A stretch of 64,000 bases of DNA from JANQEU01 sp965228045 (GTDB lineage: Bacteria; Bacteroidota; Bacteroidia; Cytophagales; Cyclobacteriaceae), in contig OZ245789.1 of NCBI GenBank assembly GCA_965228045.1, forward strand, positions 3,038,001 to 3,102,000. Reading direction: 5' to 3'. Numbering within the stretch: the first letter of the stretch is position 1; each line of letters opens with the position of its first letter. Under the pieces are notes generated by a model. It searched no databases. It was not told the origin of the DNA and saw only the letters and a list, made by a program, of their open reading frames with translations. The position numbers were made by a program, and so were the translations under genes. Below are positions 62,181-64,000 of this stretch, piece after piece.

Positions 62181-62786
62181 TCAGGTAACGATATTGAGGT
62201 TTAGTTTGTCAATAAACGAATTGTCCAGCATCCACAGGAAATAAGGGGAAATATTAACCACAACGCCTGAAAGACTAGATTTCAAATAAAAATGGCAATC
62301 CACATTTCTGTTTTCTGATTCCAGGTAATCATTCACGTATTGACCTTGTAGAACATGAAATTGAGGAACCTGAGCAATCAATTGAACACCCAGGAAACTT
62401 GAAATTTCGGTCAGAGAGATAGAGGTGATCAGGTTATTGACTTCGGAGATAAACCCTACCTGCATGTTCACGTTTTCCTTCTTCTTGTTAAGGTTGGAGT
62501 TGATACTTTCCGGTAAGCAAACACTGTTGATCAGTTCGGTTTCATGACTATTTATGATAAAATAAAAAGCCCCCTTGATCTCTCCTTTTAGGGGTATTTT
62601 AACCACATGAACCTTAAATCTTCCAAGTGGATCGAGCTCAGGAATACGATCCATCATGCCAGCCCCAAAGCCAAGCAGGTCATGCTGAATCCTTACCTTC
62701 AGCATTTTTTCCATCGACCTGGCTGCCTTATTTAGTGTGTCATCCAACAGCTCCTGAAGTACTTCCGTTTGAAACTCGTGTAACAT
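62181..62786 (-). CDS. CheC-like chemotaxis phosphatase-family protein
   Basis: A 201-residue protein with two CheC/CheX-type helices: LQELLDDTLNKAARSM (D-x2-N) and GFISEVNNLITSISLTEISSFLG (S-E-x2-N), the residues that position the phospho-Asp of CheY in this family. The rest has the paired beta strands of CheC (FKVHVVKIPLKGEIKGAFYFII). CheC family members remove phosphate from CheY or bind CheD. No other chemotaxis gene is in the window, so its partner may be another receiver, for example one of the gliding or two-component proteins. It lies 31 bases after trmB. Confidence 0.75.
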   Translation of the reverse strand: MLHEFQTEVLQELLDDTLNKAARSMEKMLKVRIQHDLLGFGAGMMDRIPELDPLGRFKVHVVKIPLKGEIKGAFYFIINSHETELINSVCLPESINSNLNKKKENVNMQVGFISEVNNLITSISLTEISSFLGVQLIAQVPQFHVLQGQYVNDYLESENRNVDCHFYLKSSLSGVVVNISPYFLWMLDNSFIDKLNLNIVT

Positions 62787-62817
62787 CGTCCTGTTCTATA
62801 ACCTGTTTTTTAAAAAT

Positions 62818-63480
62818 TTAGTTACAGAATTGAAATTTTAAATATTTTATGGTCTCCCCGGCCTCAAAGAACATCTTTTCATACCTGGTGACTATGCCAT
62901 GATGATCTTCATTGAGATCGGATTTATACAAATCGGTGGTCATTTTCAGGTTATTTACCATTATCTTTTTCCGTTCGATCAGGTCCAAAGTATAGTCAAA
63001 TAATTGAGTGTTATCGGTCACAAATCTAAACCAACCGCCTTTTTTCAGAACCATTCTGTAGGAGTCGACAAATCCGGGATGAGTAAGTCGCCGTTTTTCA
63101 TCTCTCTTTTTAGGCCTCGGATCCGGAAAAGTCAACCATATTTCACTCACTTCTCCCTTTTCAAAAAATCTTTCCAAAAAGTTGATATCCGTTCTTAAGA
63201 AGGCAACATTTTTCAATCCCAATTCAAGTGCCTTACCACTACCAACCCATAATCTATCTCCTTTGATATCAATTCCGATAAAGTTTTTGTTCCGGTGTAT
63301 GGTTGCAAGACCAACCGTATACTCCCCTTTACCACAAGCCAGCTCCAAAACCAGGTCATTTTCGTTTCCAAAAAACTCGGACCATTTCCCCTTCAGGTTG
63401 TCATACCAGGGTTTTCCTTCCTCTATGACATTCTCTCTGGTCTTGTTTTCGTGAAATTTTTTGGTTTTTTGCCTACTCAA
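62818..63480 (-). CDS. trmB: tRNA (guanine-N7)-methyltransferase
   Basis: A 220-residue Rossmann-fold methyltransferase with LELACGKGEYTVGLA (SAM motif), IGIDIKGDRLW, LRTDINFLERFF and LTFPDPRPKKRDEKRRLTHPGFVDSY, the TrmB signature. It methylates G46 of tRNA. The start is TTG at 63480, which overlaps the folC stop by four bases (TTGA); no ATG lies before the conserved KKFHENKT start, so the TTG is well supported. Confidence 0.95.
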   Translation of the reverse strand: MSRQKTKKFHENKTRENVIEEGKPWYDNLKGKWSEFFGNENDLVLELACGKGEYTVGLATIHRNKNFIGIDIKGDRLWVGSGKALELGLKNVAFLRTDINFLERFFEKGEVSEIWLTFPDPRPKKRDEKRRLTHPGFVDSYRMVLKKGGWFRFVTDNTQLFDYTLDLIERKKIMVNNLKMTTDLYKSDLNEDHHGIVTRYEKMFFEAGETIKYLKFQFCN

Positions 63481-64000
63481 ATCTCATCAAGTTCCGCAAC
63501 TACAAAGGTACTACCAGTTATTAAGATCAAATCGTCATTTTGCGCTCTCTCACGTGCGTTTTTCACTGCTTCATTCACGTTTTTGGATATTTCGACTTTG
63601 AATCCTTTCATACGGTTCGCCAGTTCATGAGCCGGCATCGAACGAGGAGAATCTGCATTTGTAACAAAGTAATGACCTGTCTTAGGTAAAACTGTCAATA
63701 CCTCGTCAACGTCCTTATCGGCTACCATACCGATGATTATGTAAAGTTGATTATGCTCAATTCTTTCCACCTGGGAAAAAAGTGCAGTCAGTCCATCTTT
63801 GTTATGACTTACATCCGCCACGGTCATGGGTGTATCGGATAAAACCTGAAATCGCCCCATCAGCCCATAAGACTGAGTCGATTTAAGACCAGTTGCAATA
63901 TGTTGGTCACTGATTTCGAAACCGGCTTTCCTTAGTTCGTTGATGGTTTCAAGCACACCAGGGATGTTATAACCAAAGTAAGTAGCTACATTGTCTGTGG
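63477..64000 (-). CDS. folC: folylpolyglutamate synthase / Mur ligase family (5' end outside window)
   Basis: The C-terminal 173 residues of a Mur ligase-fold protein, open to the right edge. Motifs are VATYFGYNIPGVLETINELRKAGF, LKSTQSYGLMGRFQVL, DVSHNKDG, IIIGMVADKDV and FVTNADSPRSMPAHELANRM (shortened), all typical of FolC, which adds glutamate to folates and often also makes dihydrofolate. The N-terminal ATP-binding part is not visible. It shares four bases with trmB at its stop, so the two are co-transcribed. Confidence 0.88.
   Translation of the reverse strand, partial: TDNVATYFGYNIPGVLETINELRKAGFEISDQHIATGLKSTQSYGLMGRFQVLSDTPMTVADVSHNKDGLTALFSQVERIEHNQLYIIIGMVADKDVDEVLTVLPKTGHYFVTNADSPRSMPAHELANRMKGFKVEISKNVNEAVKNARERAQNDDLILITGSTFVVAELDEI

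Noticed and set aside
1..64000. CRISPR arrays, insertion sequences, prophage, tRNA or rRNA genes
   Set aside because: I saw no regular repeat-spacer units, transposase or integrase motifs, and no cloverleaf-like or rRNA-like stretches in the short intergenic gaps.

Overview
The window looks like chromosome from a Bacteroidota bacterium, most likely order Cytophagales. The evidence is a subtilase with a type IX secretion C-terminal sorting domain, a TonB-dependent receptor with a carboxypeptidase-regulatory-like N-terminus, 7TMR-DISM and TPR histidine kinases, LytS/LytTR pairs, many SPII lipoproteins, an SPT-type oxoamine synthase, and almost no Shine-Dalgarno-like sequence before genes. The genus cannot be named from this. 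I see no rRNA, tRNA, CRISPR array, insertion sequence or phage gene, and no gene-free stretch over 300 bases.

Layout. 1-4.7 kb: an M14 carboxypeptidase cut by the left edge, exported proteins of unknown role and a small two-helix membrane protein. 4.7-13.4 kb: signalling and envelope genes: a TPR-PAS-GAF histidine kinase with a converging receiver protein, then a minus-strand run of asparaginase-family hydrolase, LytS-type kinase, LytTR regulator and FtsX/MacB-type permease. 13.5-20.6 kb: a 7TMR-DISM receptor with a C-terminal helix-turn-helix, a phosphoesterase, a thioesterase, an oxidoreductase and a DUF3108 protein. 20.7-29.0 kb: a fused ABC exporter converging on a tight eight-gene operon. 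29.2-34.5 kb: an S9 peptidase, a GMC oxidoreductase with its small subunit, and an SDR. 34.5-50.3 kb: gyrA with a TPR gene, an FKBP lipoprotein, an LpoB/COG3014 pair, a TonB receptor, rpe, a subtilase, a lipoprotein and mnmA. 50.5-52.8 kb: a plus-strand SiaC/PP2C partner-switching operon. 52.8-64 kb: a lactonase, two unrelated sulfotransferases, a sortilin-like propeller protein, an M61 peptidase, a degenerate TrpF-like protein, a CheC-like protein, trmB and folC (cut by the right edge).

The most notable system is the operon at 22.3-29.0 kb. An SPT-like alpha-oxoamine synthase is followed by a GNAT-fold acyltransferase resembling the bacterial ceramide synthase type, a FabI-type reductase, a FabZ-type dehydratase, a ketoacyl-ACP synthase, a dedicated ACP, a phosphopantetheinyl transferase and an epimerase-type NAD(P) reductase. 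The parts match the Spt-bCerS-CerR-ACP ceramide pathway known from Caulobacter, but here they sit with their own type II fatty-acid elongation enzymes. I infer a self-contained sphingolipid (or sulfonolipid) operon that makes its own acyl-ACP.

Genome architecture is compact. Seven of nine convergent gene pairs abut or overlap with no room for a terminator, and several genes start with GTG, TTG or possibly ATT while overlapping their neighbours.
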